A stretch of 64,000 bases of DNA from Flavobacteriaceae bacterium (GTDB taxonomy: Bacteria > Bacteroidota > Bacteroidia > Flavobacteriales > Flavobacteriaceae). The notes beneath the pieces are model-generated. The model was not told the DNA's origin, made no database searches, and saw only the letters and a program-made list of their open reading frames with translations. Shown in pieces: positions 45,463 to 55,401 of the stretch. Location: positions 62,001 through 126,000 of the forward strand of contig JAHEET010000005.1 in NCBI GenBank assembly GCA_024640565.1, given 5' to 3'. The translations under genes were made by a program, and so were the position numbers. Numbering within the stretch: position 1 is the stretch's first letter; each line of letters starts with the position of its first letter.

Positions 45463-46940
45463 TACTTTTTGAGAAGACGGTCAAACTCTGGTGATATTTT
45501 TAGCTTTAAAATCAAAAAAACATAAATTACACCAATTAAAATACTTTTGAGAACCATATTTATAATGGGATGAACAGGGAATTCCCATAGGTATAGATTT
45601 GCCACTGAAAAATCCCAAAAAATAAATGACAAATACAAAACGGTGATAATTAAAAGTAATAATAGGGATTTATTGGTAAATGGGGTCATGGAGAATTTGC
45701 GTTTTACAAAAAACAACTTAAAGGTGTTGGCAGAAAAAATAACAAGAAGTGTCGCCAAGGCCAACCCATCGGTACCCAGGTCCATTTCGTAATAAAAGAG
45801 TTTGTTTAAAAAATACACTGAAAACGCCATTACAAGACTTATGGGCAACGTTATTCTATAAAACTTAGAATTGTTTATAATCGCGCCGTTGTTCCCTAAA
45901 AATCCATTATACAACTTTAGTAAGGAGATCATAAGCACCACCAAAACACCTCCTGAATATGCTTGGGGAAGCAAGCTAAATAATTGCTTTATATTCGTAT
46001 TGATCAACACAAAAAACAGCCCACTTATTAGCAATAAATTAAGCGAACTCTTCTTGTACAAAGAGGCCACCTCTGGATGATTATCTTCATTCAATGTTTT
46101 TGAGGTCAAGGGCTGAAGAATATTGAGCATGGCTCTACTAGGTGCTTCAATAAAGGAACCGATAAATACAGCTACCGAGTAGTACGCGGCTTTTACTAAA
46201 GACTCTTTTCCAGGAATCATAAACTTGTCAATATCTAAAATAATGGCGCCAGCACTTCCTGCAAGAATAATATAGCCTGAAAAACGAAGAACTTCATGAA
46301 AGTTTTTGGGGCGTGAAAACCCGAATTTAGGAGTGTATAATTTGAGCGCATACACCATCATAACAAGGGTTCTTAAAAAATAGGCCCCTGTTAGATAATA
46401 GATAAATTCAGCTTTGGTAATCCATTCAAAATACACTGCAAATAACAAAATCATCACAACAACTCGGTTCCACAATTCTTTCAAAATATTCCCAAAAACA
46501 GATTGAAACTGCACTTTTGCCCAAGCATAAAAAATTTCGAAATAAGAGGTAGCAACGGCAATCAAATAAATGACAAAAGTATAGTCTTTGATCACGGGGT
46601 TTTCTTCAGACAAATAACGCCCTATTTCTTCATAAAAAAGGGTGCCCAAATAAGCAATGGGTAGTGCCATAAAAAGAGGAAGAAAAAGCATGGAGGACAA
46701 AAAACGATCTTTTTCAATTTTGGAAAAATAACTGGAATAAAATTTCACAATCGAATGATGGACGCCCAGAGCAATCAAAGGCATTAACAAATTGGACGTA
46801 GAAAGTAAAAAAGTAACCAATCCATAATATTCATCTTCTAAAAAACGAGTGTATAAAAACAGTGTATTGATGCCCCCAAAGGCAAACCCCAAATAAATAA
46901 AAAATGTGTTTTTTAAAGACTGTTTAAATACAATTCCCAT
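45453..46940 (-). CDS. polysaccharide flippase (Wzx/MOP type)
   Basis: A multi-pass inner-membrane protein of 495 residues with 12-14 hydrophobic segments, of the oligosaccharide-lipid flippase kind that moves undecaprenyl-linked glycans to the periplasm. The N-terminus KNTFFIYLGFAFGGINTLFLY is typical for flavobacterial members. It is the last gene of the operon DUF4834-YfhO-GT-GT-flippase and begins 1 bp after the glycosyltransferase stop. The glycan is unknown. Confidence 0.88.
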   Translation of the reverse strand: MGIVFKQSLKNTFFIYLGFAFGGINTLFLYTRFLEDEYYGLVTFLLSTSNLLMPLIALGVHHSIVKFYSSYFSKIEKDRFLSSMLFLPLFMALPIAYLGTLFYEEIGRYLSEENPVIKDYTFVIYLIAVATSYFEIFYAWAKVQFQSVFGNILKELWNRVVVMILLFAVYFEWITKAEFIYYLTGAYFLRTLVMMVYALKLYTPKFGFSRPKNFHEVLRFSGYIILAGSAGAIILDIDKFMIPGKESLVKAAYYSVAVFIGSFIEAPSRAMLNILQPLTSKTLNEDNHPEVASLYKKSSLNLLLISGLFFVLINTNIKQLFSLLPQAYSGGVLVVLMISLLKLYNGFLGNNGAIINNSKFYRITLPISLVMAFSVYFLNKLFYYEMDLGTDGLALATLLVIFSANTFKLFFVKRKFSMTPFTNKSLLLLLIITVLYLSFIFWDFSVANLYLWEFPVHPIINMVLKSILIGVIYVFLILKLKISPEFDRLLKKYYK

Positions 46941-46941
46941 A

Positions 46942-48207
46942 TTATTGATTTATATTTTTAAGTAGAGATGCCAACTTTTTTGTCAATTCTCTTCGGTGAA
47001 ATTTCGCAATATTTACAGGTGTCACTTGTAAAGAACCCTCTCGATAAACTTTGTATTGTTTTTCAATTTCTAAGGTCAACCTCTCTTCATGATCGTAATC
47101 GACAACAACCCCTGCACGCGTATCCTTTAATAATGTTGCCAAATCACCCGTTTCAGGTCCAATAGCTAAGATAGGGCGTTTTGCCATCAAATATTCAAAT
47201 ATTTTTCCAGTTAAGATGCCTTCCGCTTTCGTTACATTAGGAATTAGTAGCAATAAAACTTGTGCTTTCTGTTGATAGGCAATGGCTTTTTCATGAGAAA
47301 CCCGCCCAATAAAAGTTACTTTCTCAGTCAACCCCTGTATTGCCACCTCTTGTTTTACCTCAGGCGCAATATCTCCAATAAAATTTAAGGTAAGGTCCTC
47401 AGAAAACTGTGGGTCTTGAGCACATAATTTTTTAAGAACTTTAAACAAAACAATCGGATTGCTTTCTTTGGGCAACAATCCAATATAGGAAATTGTAAAT
47501 TGTTGTTCTCTATTTTGGGGCGGAAGCTTCACAAATTCATCATCAAAACCATTGGTAATTACTTCAACTTGTTGGGCTGTTTTAGAAAATTCTTTCTTAA
47601 GCGTATGGCTTACAGTAAGCACACAATCTGCATTTTTTAAAACCAGGGTTTCTAATTTTTTATTTCGCTTTTTTGCAAAAGAAGTTTGTTTAAAATTAGC
47701 ATTGTAATACAAATCTGTCCATGGATCTCTAAAATCTGCAATCCATTTTATTGTATTTTTTTGATGCAATTTTTGAGCGATCAAATGCGTACTATGCGGT
47801 GGCCCTGTAGAAATAATAACATCCACTTTATTTGATTGAAGATACTTGTGCAAATAGTTAACCGATTTGCGAACCCAGAATATTTTTGGATCGGGGATAA
47901 AAAAATTGCCCCGAATAAAAGAGAAAAAACCGCCCTTATTGAGGGAAGAAATGGCTGTTTTGTGCTTGTTTTTACCTTTCCAAAAAAGCAGGTCTGTCGG
48001 ATCCCAAATCGGTTGTTTTAAAATTTGAATATTTTTGGGCACTTCATTGACCAGCGTTTCATCCAAAACAGGGTACTCGGGATTTGCAACCGTGTATACC
48101 ACAGGTGCAACGCCAAAGTCTTGCAAATACTTTACAAACTTTAACCAACGCTGTACTCCAGAACCTCCTGCAGGAGGCCAATAGTATGTAATGATGAGTA
48201 CTTTCAA
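46942..48207 (-). CDS. glycosyltransferase, GT4-like
   Basis: A cytoplasmic or membrane-associated GT-B sugar transferase of 421 residues. The start motif WPPAGGSGVQRWLKFVKYL is a common N-terminal loop of GT4 enzymes in surface-glycan clusters; the C-terminal half has IGLLPKESNP, FIGRVSHEKAIAY and the E-x7-E-like region around EGILTGKIFEYL. Overlaps the upstream glycosyltransferase by 4 bp, so translation is coupled. Donor and acceptor cannot be told. Confidence 0.88.
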   Translation of the reverse strand: MKVLIITYYWPPAGGSGVQRWLKFVKYLQDFGVAPVVYTVANPEYPVLDETLVNEVPKNIQILKQPIWDPTDLLFWKGKNKHKTAISSLNKGGFFSFIRGNFFIPDPKIFWVRKSVNYLHKYLQSNKVDVIISTGPPHSTHLIAQKLHQKNTIKWIADFRDPWTDLYYNANFKQTSFAKKRNKKLETLVLKNADCVLTVSHTLKKEFSKTAQQVEVITNGFDDEFVKLPPQNREQQFTISYIGLLPKESNPIVLFKVLKKLCAQDPQFSEDLTLNFIGDIAPEVKQEVAIQGLTEKVTFIGRVSHEKAIAYQQKAQVLLLLIPNVTKAEGILTGKIFEYLMAKRPILAIGPETGDLATLLKDTRAGVVVDYDHEERLTLEIEKQYKVYREGSLQVTPVNIAKFHRRELTKKLASLLKNINQ

Positions 48208-49394
48208 ATAGGAATATTTTTATAAATGTTTATCAACGCTTTGGCGGTGTGCTCCCAAGAAAATTCATGCTTGATAAAGACTTCGCCATGAGCACCCAAT
48301 GTACTTCGTAAAGATGGATTATTGTATAGTTCTTTTACTTTTTCTGAAAAATCGTCAACATTTTGTTCCAAATGCACCAATCCTGAATTTGTGCGCTCCA
48401 CAAGTTCTTTTTGAGCTGTAGCATTGCTTATCAATAGTGGTTTCCCTAAACTCATGTATTGAAAAATCTTATTTGCATAGGCAACATCATGCTGTAAATT
48501 TCTGTGCAACGGTGAAATACAAACATCACTAGCAGTGATGTAGGATTGAAAAAGCGAAACCTCTTGCCAGCCTTCAAAGTCTACAAACTTTTCGAGCTTT
48601 AAGTCCGCAACTTGCCTTTTCAAAACAACATCGGTGGTATTTTTCCCAACGATGACTAACTTAATTTCAGGCAGCGATTCTTTCAATAAATTCACCGCTG
48701 AAATAGCTGTTTGAAGTCCACGTCTTAAATGCGTATCTCCTAAATATAGGAGTACAAAGTGATTTTCATATTTTTTTATGAGTGATTCTTTGATCGTAAA
48801 ATCCTCAAAAAAAGAAGCTCTAATTGTATTGGGTACCAAAACAAATTTAGCGGCTTCCCTTGGAAACCGATCCTCTAAATTCTTGATAAAATGAGGAGAA
48901 ACCGTAATTACTTTATCGGCTTTGACTATAAATTGAGCTTCTTTTTGTTTCCATTTTCTCGGTGAGATAATATATTTTCCCGGAAATTCCTGTAAATGTG
49001 GATACAGTTTCATTACCTCTGGCATATTATCATGCAAGTCTAAAACTACGGGAAGTTGGTGTTTTTTGTTTGCTGAAAATACAGCTGCTGCAATTCGAAT
49101 GTCATGCACATGCAATGCTGTTATTTTATTTGACGCTATAAAATGAGCAATTTTACGTTTCATCAAAAAAGAATATCCCGGAATTGTATAGGCGAGTGCA
49201 GAAAGTTTGTATTCTATCCGATTGGATGGATATCGTTTTACTTGAATTCCGTTGCAAACTTCAGATTCCGGTTCGTCAGCATATTTTAAACAAAAAAGAA
49301 AAACATTAAACCCATTTTGGACGAGAGAGATTGCCTCATTTTCAACCCTAGGATCGGGCGGAAAAGTGCTGTCTAAAATCATTCCAATATTCAT
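48204..49394 (-). CDS. glycosyltransferase, GT4-like
   Basis: A GT-B transferase of 396 residues. The N-terminal FPPDPRVENEAISLVQ motif is typical of GT4 enzymes, followed by ALHVHDIRIA; the C-terminal half contains LYLGDTHLRRGLQTAI, FEGWQEVSLF and the loop YMSLGKPLLISN. ATG at 49394 preferred; a TTG two codons upstream is possible. Sits between YfhO and the second glycosyltransferase in one operon. Confidence 0.88.
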   Translation of the reverse strand: MNIGMILDSTFPPDPRVENEAISLVQNGFNVFLFCLKYADEPESEVCNGIQVKRYPSNRIEYKLSALAYTIPGYSFLMKRKIAHFIASNKITALHVHDIRIAAAVFSANKKHQLPVVLDLHDNMPEVMKLYPHLQEFPGKYIISPRKWKQKEAQFIVKADKVITVSPHFIKNLEDRFPREAAKFVLVPNTIRASFFEDFTIKESLIKKYENHFVLLYLGDTHLRRGLQTAISAVNLLKESLPEIKLVIVGKNTTDVVLKRQVADLKLEKFVDFEGWQEVSLFQSYITASDVCISPLHRNLQHDVAYANKIFQYMSLGKPLLISNATAQKELVERTNSGLVHLEQNVDDFSEKVKELYNNPSLRSTLGAHGEVFIKHEFSWEHTAKALINIYKNIPI

Positions 49395-49402
49395 AATCAA
49401 TT

Positions 49403-51829
49403 TTAGTTTTCACGTTTCTTTTGATAGGAAAACCATCCAATCGGAACAATCAGCAGTAATCCGTAGGCAAGTAAAGAAATCACCCTACCTTTTTGAATCA
49501 CACTCGGTTCAAATTGAAAGACTATTTCATGAGCTCCAGCAGGGATTTCCATACCACGTAACACATAATTTACCCTAACGTGGGGTGTTAAAACCCCATC
49601 AATATAAGCATTCCATCCATCTTTATAATAAATTTCTGAAAAGACCGCAAACTGTTCTTTTTGACTCTTTGAACGGTAGGTTAATGTGGTCACATCGTAG
49701 TGGGTTAGTTGAATAGTAGCGGTGGAATCTTTTTCATATTGCAAAGCTTCCTGTGCGGTAAATTGGTTTTTGAATTCCTCCTGATTGAGGACTGCAGTAT
49801 TTTTAGAATCCAAGGAATCTAAGGCTTGCATTTCTTCATTTGCAGAAGCAACAAACTGAAGGTTTGTTACAAACCAAGCATTCCCATTTGCGGCATCATT
49901 TAACTGCACCTGAGTGGCTCCTTGATCGTCTTGGAAAAGAAAATATTTGGTATTCAGCATGTCTAAAACCCCCATATTTCTTTGAGCGATTTGATACTCA
50001 AAAAGCTCTTGATAACGCCCCATTTTTGCTGCATGATAGCCACCAATTGAATTGTGAAAATAGGAAGTTCTGGCGTCATTCACAGGACTTACAGTAAAAT
50101 CTCCAACCCTAAAATGGGTAGTATCTTGCTGGATGAGTTTGTCTGCATTTGTTGCAACAAATGGATTTTCAATATTTTGAGCAGGTTTAAAATCGGCTTC
50201 ATTTATATAGCGTGTATCAATAGCAACTAAATCAAAAAGAAGGAGCACTGCAAACACAAGGATAACGGCAGTTTGTTTCAATGTATTCTTCAACAAAAGC
50301 CATAAAGTTCCCGCAGCAAGGCCCATTAAAATCAAAGAACGCAGCGTATCTGTTAGCAACATGGTTTTTCGGTCGGCAATCAAAGCATCTATTAAACCCG
50401 GCAACGCGTTGTATTGTTGCTGGTCTCTAAACCCTTCAAAAGTGGCAAACATGTGTGCAGAAATAAATCCAACCACAATTAACCCTCCAAATACAGAGAC
50501 GGCTTTTTTAAGTGCTTCTTTTTTTTCTGCATGGGTATGGGTTTCTGAAAAGAATGCTTTTAAAGCCAAAAAACTCAAAATTGGCACACACAAAGCAGCA
50601 ATGACTTGTATGGATGAAACGGCTCTAAACTTGTTGTAAAGCGGAACATAATCGATAAAAAAGTGGGTTAAAAACTCAAAGTTCCTTCCCCAACTCAATA
50701 AAATTGAAAAAACGGTCGCAGCTACCAACCATTGTTTCAATCTTCCTTTCACTAAGAACATTCCTAAGAAGAAAAGAAAAAATAGCACGGCACCAATATA
50801 GGCAGGTGCTTCTATAATCGTTTGATCTCCCCAATAAGAAAAGACTTGTTGGGAATATTCATCAGCCACTTTTCGCCCTATTTTATCTGCAATGAGCTGA
50901 TAAAAGGCTGAATTTTCATCTAATTTTTCAAACGTTCCACCTCCCATAAATCGAGGTACAAACAAATTGAACGTTTCTAATTTTGCATAACTGTATTCTG
51001 TAATGTAGTCAAAGTCCAACCCTTCCGAGGCAACTTTAGGTTTTCCATCTGGTGTTATGGTCAGTTCTGAAGTGCCACGTGTGCTATATGCAGCATATTC
51101 CTTCATGGCCATTAAACGGGGTGCATTGGCTGCAATGCCTAGAAAAACAGCGGATAAAAGTACGGCGGTTTGTTTTGCAAAAACCGGAAGTTGCTTTTCT
51201 TTGAAGGCATGAATAAATTCAAAAATCCCAAGAATTAGCAGACAAAAACCTAAATAATAGGTCATTTGTGGGTGATTGGTATAAATTTCCAAAGCCATGG
51301 CAAGCCCTGTCACCACAAAGCCTCGCAAATAGCGCTTTTGAAAAACCCACAAGATTCCTGCCAAAACCAATGGCATATAGCCAATAGCATGTGCTTTTGC
51401 ATTGTGCCCAGCGCCAAAAATAATAATGAGATAGGTAGAGAATCCAAAAGACAATCCGCCTAAAATTGCCAATTTCCAGTCTACTTTTAAGGCCAATAAA
51501 AGCACAAAAAAGCTCATAAAATACAAAAAAGTATAATCTGCAGGCCTTGGTAAAAAGCGAATGCATCGATCTATAGTCCGTATAAAATCGTTGGGATAAT
51601 AGGCACTTAATTGATAGGCTGGCATTCCGCTAAAAGCACTTCCAGTCCAATAGGGTTCTGCATTCTTTTCTGCTCTATACTCTTGAATTTCTTTAGACAT
51701 TCCCTGAAACTGGGCAATGTCTGACTGTGCAATTTTTTGTCCTTTTAAAACAGGATGGAAGTAGCTAATTGCTGTAAGCACAAAAACAAGGATTGCGATT
51801 GCAAAAGGAATCAATTTTTTACTATTCAT
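49403..51829 (-). CDS. YfhO family membrane protein
   Basis: An 808-residue inner-membrane protein of the YfhO family (a GT-C-like fold; in Gram-positives it helps modify teichoic acids). About 12 hydrophobic segments (first at 9-27) are followed by a periplasmic C-terminal region (about 560-780) and a last helix (EPSVIQKGRVISLLAYGLLL). The first loop after helix 1 has acidic residues (KGQKIAQSDIAQFQGM). Its place with glycosyltransferases and a flippase suggests lipid-linked sugar transfer outside the membrane; that is inference. Confidence 0.88.
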   Translation of the reverse strand: MNSKKLIPFAIAILVFVLTAISYFHPVLKGQKIAQSDIAQFQGMSKEIQEYRAEKNAEPYWTGSAFSGMPAYQLSAYYPNDFIRTIDRCIRFLPRPADYTFLYFMSFFVLLLALKVDWKLAILGGLSFGFSTYLIIIFGAGHNAKAHAIGYMPLVLAGILWVFQKRYLRGFVVTGLAMALEIYTNHPQMTYYLGFCLLILGIFEFIHAFKEKQLPVFAKQTAVLLSAVFLGIAANAPRLMAMKEYAAYSTRGTSELTITPDGKPKVASEGLDFDYITEYSYAKLETFNLFVPRFMGGGTFEKLDENSAFYQLIADKIGRKVADEYSQQVFSYWGDQTIIEAPAYIGAVLFFLFFLGMFLVKGRLKQWLVAATVFSILLSWGRNFEFLTHFFIDYVPLYNKFRAVSSIQVIAALCVPILSFLALKAFFSETHTHAEKKEALKKAVSVFGGLIVVGFISAHMFATFEGFRDQQQYNALPGLIDALIADRKTMLLTDTLRSLILMGLAAGTLWLLLKNTLKQTAVILVFAVLLLFDLVAIDTRYINEADFKPAQNIENPFVATNADKLIQQDTTHFRVGDFTVSPVNDARTSYFHNSIGGYHAAKMGRYQELFEYQIAQRNMGVLDMLNTKYFLFQDDQGATQVQLNDAANGNAWFVTNLQFVASANEEMQALDSLDSKNTAVLNQEEFKNQFTAQEALQYEKDSTATIQLTHYDVTTLTYRSKSQKEQFAVFSEIYYKDGWNAYIDGVLTPHVRVNYVLRGMEIPAGAHEIVFQFEPSVIQKGRVISLLAYGLLLIVPIGWFSYQKKREN

Positions 51830-51830
51830 A

Positions 51831-52085
51831 CTAATCTATTTCTTCAAAATCCACATATTCTCCTACTTTTTTAGACGCTTTTGCGGCTTTTGCTGGTGCT
51901 TTATCAATAATGGTTTCACCTTCTTTTACAGGAGATTTGGGGGATTGATTCCGAAATTGTGCCTCGGCTTTCTCTTGCATCTTATTGGCTACTTTTTTAA
52001 TTAAAAAAGGAGTAAATAATTTTGCCAAAAACTTAAAAGCATACATGAAAAATACAATATATAAAATTGTTTTTATTAAACCCAT
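51831..52085 (-). CDS. DUF4834 family protein
   Basis: An 84-residue protein with one N-terminal membrane helix (about 3-28) and a charged cytoplasmic tail (KMQEKAEAQFRNQ ... EYVDFEEID). Found next to YfhO in many Flavobacteriia; function unknown. First gene of the surface-glycan operon, with YfhO starting 1 bp after its stop. Confidence 0.82.
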   Translation of the reverse strand: MGLIKTILYIVFFMYAFKFLAKLFTPFLIKKVANKMQEKAEAQFRNQSPKSPVKEGETIIDKAPAKAAKASKKVGEYVDFEEID

Positions 52086-52121
52086 CTCGTCAATGTTCGC
52101 ATTAAAATTAATAATTCACCC

Positions 52122-52150
52122 CAAAAATAACAATTTGTATACAATACCAA
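52122..52150 (-). promoter_or_regulatory. two-box promoter of the DUF4834-YfhO-glycan operon
   Basis: On the minus strand TTG (52150-52148), an 18-nt spacer and TATTTTTG (52129-52122) fit the Bacteroidota consensus at both the -33 and -7 boxes. RNA would start near 52115, about 30 nt before the ATG. Confidence 0.65.
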
Positions 52151-52222
52151 CGTTAACAAACTACAAATATTTCGAGGACGTAAAAAACCAATCCTTCAAT
52201 TTAAAAGATGGTATTTTTACTG

Positions 52223-52230
52223 TATGTTTG
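52223..52230 (+). promoter_or_regulatory. -7 box TATGTTTG before the outer-membrane protein gene
   Basis: Exact TAnnTTTG match 36 bp before the TTG start at 52267; no clear -33 TTG. Confidence 0.45.
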
Positions 52231-52266
52231 TAAGACAACCAACAAAGCGAATTTAACCCTTTTATT

Positions 52267-53400
52267 TTGAATAAAACCAGCTTACATTACAGACTCACCA
52301 TCTTCCTGATGACCACCTGCTTCTTGGGAGTACACGCGCAATACACCAACGTAATCAATTCCAACAAACCCGGATTTTCAGAAAGTCCGTACAGTGTGGG
52401 TACTGGAATCTACCAGTTTGAAAGCAATCTTTTTTATCAAGATATGCGTATTGCAACAGCAGAGAATGCGCCACAGTCATTGGGTATCGACCTGTTATTT
52501 AGAACCAGTTTTTTTCTTGAAAAGTTAGAACTTAATACACAGTTAACTTATCAGCGAGACCAAGTGAATCCTAACATCACCATGGCAACAAATGATTTCA
52601 CAAGTGGATTAAGCAACGCTACCATTGGTGCTAAATATTTGGTGTTTCAACAAGAATTCACAGACAAAACCAAGGAGGTACGCAGCTGGAAAAGAAGAAA
52701 TGCCTTTGACAAAAAAAGACTTATCCCCTCTGTAGCCGTCTATGCAGGATTCAATACAAACTTTTTAGGAGCTCCCTACAAGGCTTCTAAAGTATCTCCC
52801 AAACTAGGGGTCTTATTACAAAATGATTTAAGCAACGACTTTAATGTGATTACCAATTTCTATTATGACAAAATGGGCACGGACACTGCTGAATTTTCAT
52901 ACATCATAACAGGAACCTATAGTTTTAGTGGTCGTTGGTCTACCTTTTTTGAAAACCAAGGAATCTACACAAAAGCGCGAAAAGACACCAACATTGGAAC
53001 CGGTATTGCCTTCTTACTCACCACCAACCTACAAATAAACGCATCGGCAAGAGGCCAGTTTGAAGGAGATTCGACCGGGTATTACGCCAGCCTGGGGGTT
53101 TCTTACAGAATTAACAGACACCGGGATTCTTATATTGAATTGGACGACAATGGCAATCCTATTGAAGACAGTCCAGAGGACCAATTGAAGAAAAAGAAAA
53201 AGAACTTCTTTGGCCGCATCTTTCGAATGTTTAAAAAGAAAGATCCAGCAGAAAAAGGAACCGAAAAAGAAACAACCAAGAAAAAGAAAAAACGTCGCGG
53301 CTTTTTTGGCCTTTTTAAAAAGAAATCCGAAACAGCCCTCGAAAAAATTGATAGAGAAATCAAAGAATTGGAGAAAGAAATTAAAAAAGACGGCAATTAA
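52267..53400 (+). CDS. putative outer-membrane transporter (MetA/phenol-degradation type) with lysine-rich tail
   Basis: A 377-residue protein starting at TTG with a signal peptide (LTIFLMTTCFLGVHAQ). Residues about 22-290 match the MetA-pathway-of-phenol-degradation barrel family: NSNKPGFSESPYSVGTGIYQFES, alternating strands, and SLGVSYRINRHRDSYIELD. The family normally ends there. Here a tail of about 80 residues follows, with two similar blocks, KKKKKNFFGRIFRMFKKK and KKKKRRGFFGLFKKK, and a charged helix (IDREIKELEKEIKK). The tail should lie in the periplasm or at the surface. The next gene begins 17 bp downstream. Confidence 0.78.
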   Translation: MNKTSLHYRLTIFLMTTCFLGVHAQYTNVINSNKPGFSESPYSVGTGIYQFESNLFYQDMRIATAENAPQSLGIDLLFRTSFFLEKLELNTQLTYQRDQVNPNITMATNDFTSGLSNATIGAKYLVFQQEFTDKTKEVRSWKRRNAFDKKRLIPSVAVYAGFNTNFLGAPYKASKVSPKLGVLLQNDLSNDFNVITNFYYDKMGTDTAEFSYIITGTYSFSGRWSTFFENQGIYTKARKDTNIGTGIAFLLTTNLQINASARGQFEGDSTGYYASLGVSYRINRHRDSYIELDDNGNPIEDSPEDQLKKKKKNFFGRIFRMFKKKDPAEKGTEKETTKKKKKRRGFFGLFKKKSETALEKIDREIKELEKEIKKDGN

Positions 53401-53417
53401 TCTTCAAACATCCTGAA

Positions 53418-54554
53418 ATGATAAGGCTGCATAAAGTTACTTCTAAAAAGGAAATGAAACAGTTTGTCTTATTTCCTTTTTCACTTTACAAACACAATCC
53501 CTATTGGGTTCCTCCCATTGTTAAAGACGAGATTGCCAGTTTTGACCCCGCCAAAAATCCAGTTTTTCAAAATGCCGAAGCTCAGTTTTTTATTGCCTTT
53601 AAAAACGGTAAAATTGTGGGGAGAGTTGCCGCAATTATCAACTGGATAGAAGTTGAGAAACAGCAGTTAAAAAAAATGCGCTTTGGTTGGTTTGATGTCA
53701 TAGACGACCTAGCAGTTAGCAAAATCCTGTTAAACAAAGTAAAAGAAATTGGACTCGAAAACAACCTGCTGTTTATGGAAGGTCCTGTAGGTTTCAACAA
53801 CTTAGACAAAACAGGGATTTTAACCGACGGTTTTGAGCACATAGGCACCATGATTACATGGTACAACCCACCCTATTACAAAGTGCATTTAGAGCAATTG
53901 GGCTTTGTCAAAGAAAAAGAATACCTAGAAAACAAGTTTGCATTTAAAAATGTGGATGCCCTGTATTTCAACAAATGGAGTACAGTAGTAAAAAAACGCT
54001 ATCAGCTAAGCGCCATGGAGTTCACAAAAACAAAAGACCTGCTCCCCTAACTAGACGGCATGTTTGACCTGCTGGAAAAGTCCTATGGAAAACTAGCCAC
54101 ATTTGTGCCCATATCAAAAGTACAGATTGCTTATTTTAAGAAAAAATACCTACGTTTTATCAACCCAGAATACCTAAAATTTGTGGTCGATGCCAATAAC
54201 AAGCTCGTTGCATTTGCCCTAGTAATGCCCTCTTTTTCGAAGGCACTGCAAAAAGCAAATGGAACACTTTTCCCTTCTGGACTGTTTTACTTGCTGCAGG
54301 CAAAAAAACAGGCTAAAGACGTTATTTTTTACTTGATTGGCGTAGATCCGGCCTATCAAAACAAAGGCATACATGCCATTCTATTTGATCAATACGCAAA
54401 GACATTTTCCGAAAAAGGAATTGTAAACTGCATTCGAACCCCAGAATTGGCCAACAACACAGCCATTCAGAAAATATGGAAAAACGTTGGTTCCATTACC
54501 CATAAAAAACGAAACACTTATAAAAAGATACTTTCAGAAAAATTTAAAAAATAA
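53418..54554 (+). pseudogene. GNAT-family acetyltransferase, split by an in-frame TAA
   Basis: Two open frames in the same phase, 53418-54050 (210 residues) and 54060-54554 (164 residues), together give a protein of about 378 residues like the flavobacterial GNAT-type N-acetyltransferases. The N-terminal part has YKHNPYWVPPIVKDE and GPVGFNNLDKTG; the C-terminal part has the acetyl-CoA-binding region GVDPAYQNKGIHAILFDQY. TAA at 54048-54050 breaks the frame; the codons after it (CTA GAC GGC) lead straight into the second part. A one-base change explains it. Reinitiation at ATG 54060, 9 nt after the stop, might yield two chains. Sequencing error not excluded. Confidence 0.82.
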
Positions 54555-54613
54555 TCCTGTCATTTCAAAGAAGCGCTTAACTTTACGGTTTTGAAATTCT
54601 AAATCCTGTTTCC

Positions 54614-55321
54614 ATGCAACTCTTTTACAATTCAGAAATTTCTACAGACACCAAACAGCTTGTTTTCGATAAAATTGAGAGCAAACACATTGTGCGTGTT
54701 TTGCGCAAGAAAGAAAACGAGGTATTAAAAATTACCAATGGAAAAGGGTATTTGTTTGATGCAAAAATAAGTTTTGCAAGCGATAAGAAATGCATGGCAG
54801 ACATTATTGCAGTCACCCAAAAAGAGAAACCCTGGAATTACTACCTCCACATTGCCATAGCACCTACGAAAAACAATGATCGTATGGAATGGTTTTTAGA
54901 AAAAGCAACCGAAATTGGCATCGATGAAATTACCCCCATTATTTGCGCAAACTCAGAACGAAGAATTGTAAAGCAAGATCGGTTTGAAAAAATCATTCAA
55001 TCGGCCATGAAACAATCTTTAAAATTCACACTCCCAAAACTAAATCCAGCAGTAAAACTAGATGCCTTTCTAGCGCAAGAATGTACAGGAAATCGATGTA
55101 TTGCGCATTGTGAAGACCAAGACAAAAAACTCCTAAAAACGGTCGTAAAACCTGCTGAAAAAACAACCATTCTTATTGGCCCTGAAGGTGATTTTTCCAA
55201 GGAGGAAATTCAAAAAGCACTGGCAAAAAAATGGACAGCAGTCTCTTTGGGAGAAAGCAGGCTTCGCACAGAAACCGCTGCCTTGGTTGCCGTAAACTTG
55301 GTTTCTTTTTTAAATGCTTAA
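54614..55321 (+). CDS. rsmE: 16S rRNA (uracil-1498-N3)-methyltransferase
   Basis: Methylates U1498 of 16S rRNA with S-adenosylmethionine. The 235 residues have a PUA-like N-terminal domain (1-70) and a SPOUT knot with LIGPEGDFSKEE and SLGESRLRTETAALVA, the SAM-binding loops. Full length. It follows the broken acetyltransferase by 59 bp and is followed by the 402-bp regulatory gap. Confidence 0.95.
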   Translation: MQLFYNSEISTDTKQLVFDKIESKHIVRVLRKKENEVLKITNGKGYLFDAKISFASDKKCMADIIAVTQKEKPWNYYLHIAIAPTKNNDRMEWFLEKATEIGIDEITPIICANSERRIVKQDRFEKIIQSAMKQSLKFTLPKLNPAVKLDAFLAQECTGNRCIAHCEDQDKKLLKTVVKPAEKTTILIGPEGDFSKEEIQKALAKKWTAVSLGESRLRTETAALVAVNLVSFLNA

Positions 55322-55401
55322 CCGCACTTTCTACTAGGCATCCCTACCCCCCTTTGCTAGGCTTTCAAACAAGCACCAGAGCCAAAAAGCCCTTTAAAAG
55401 T

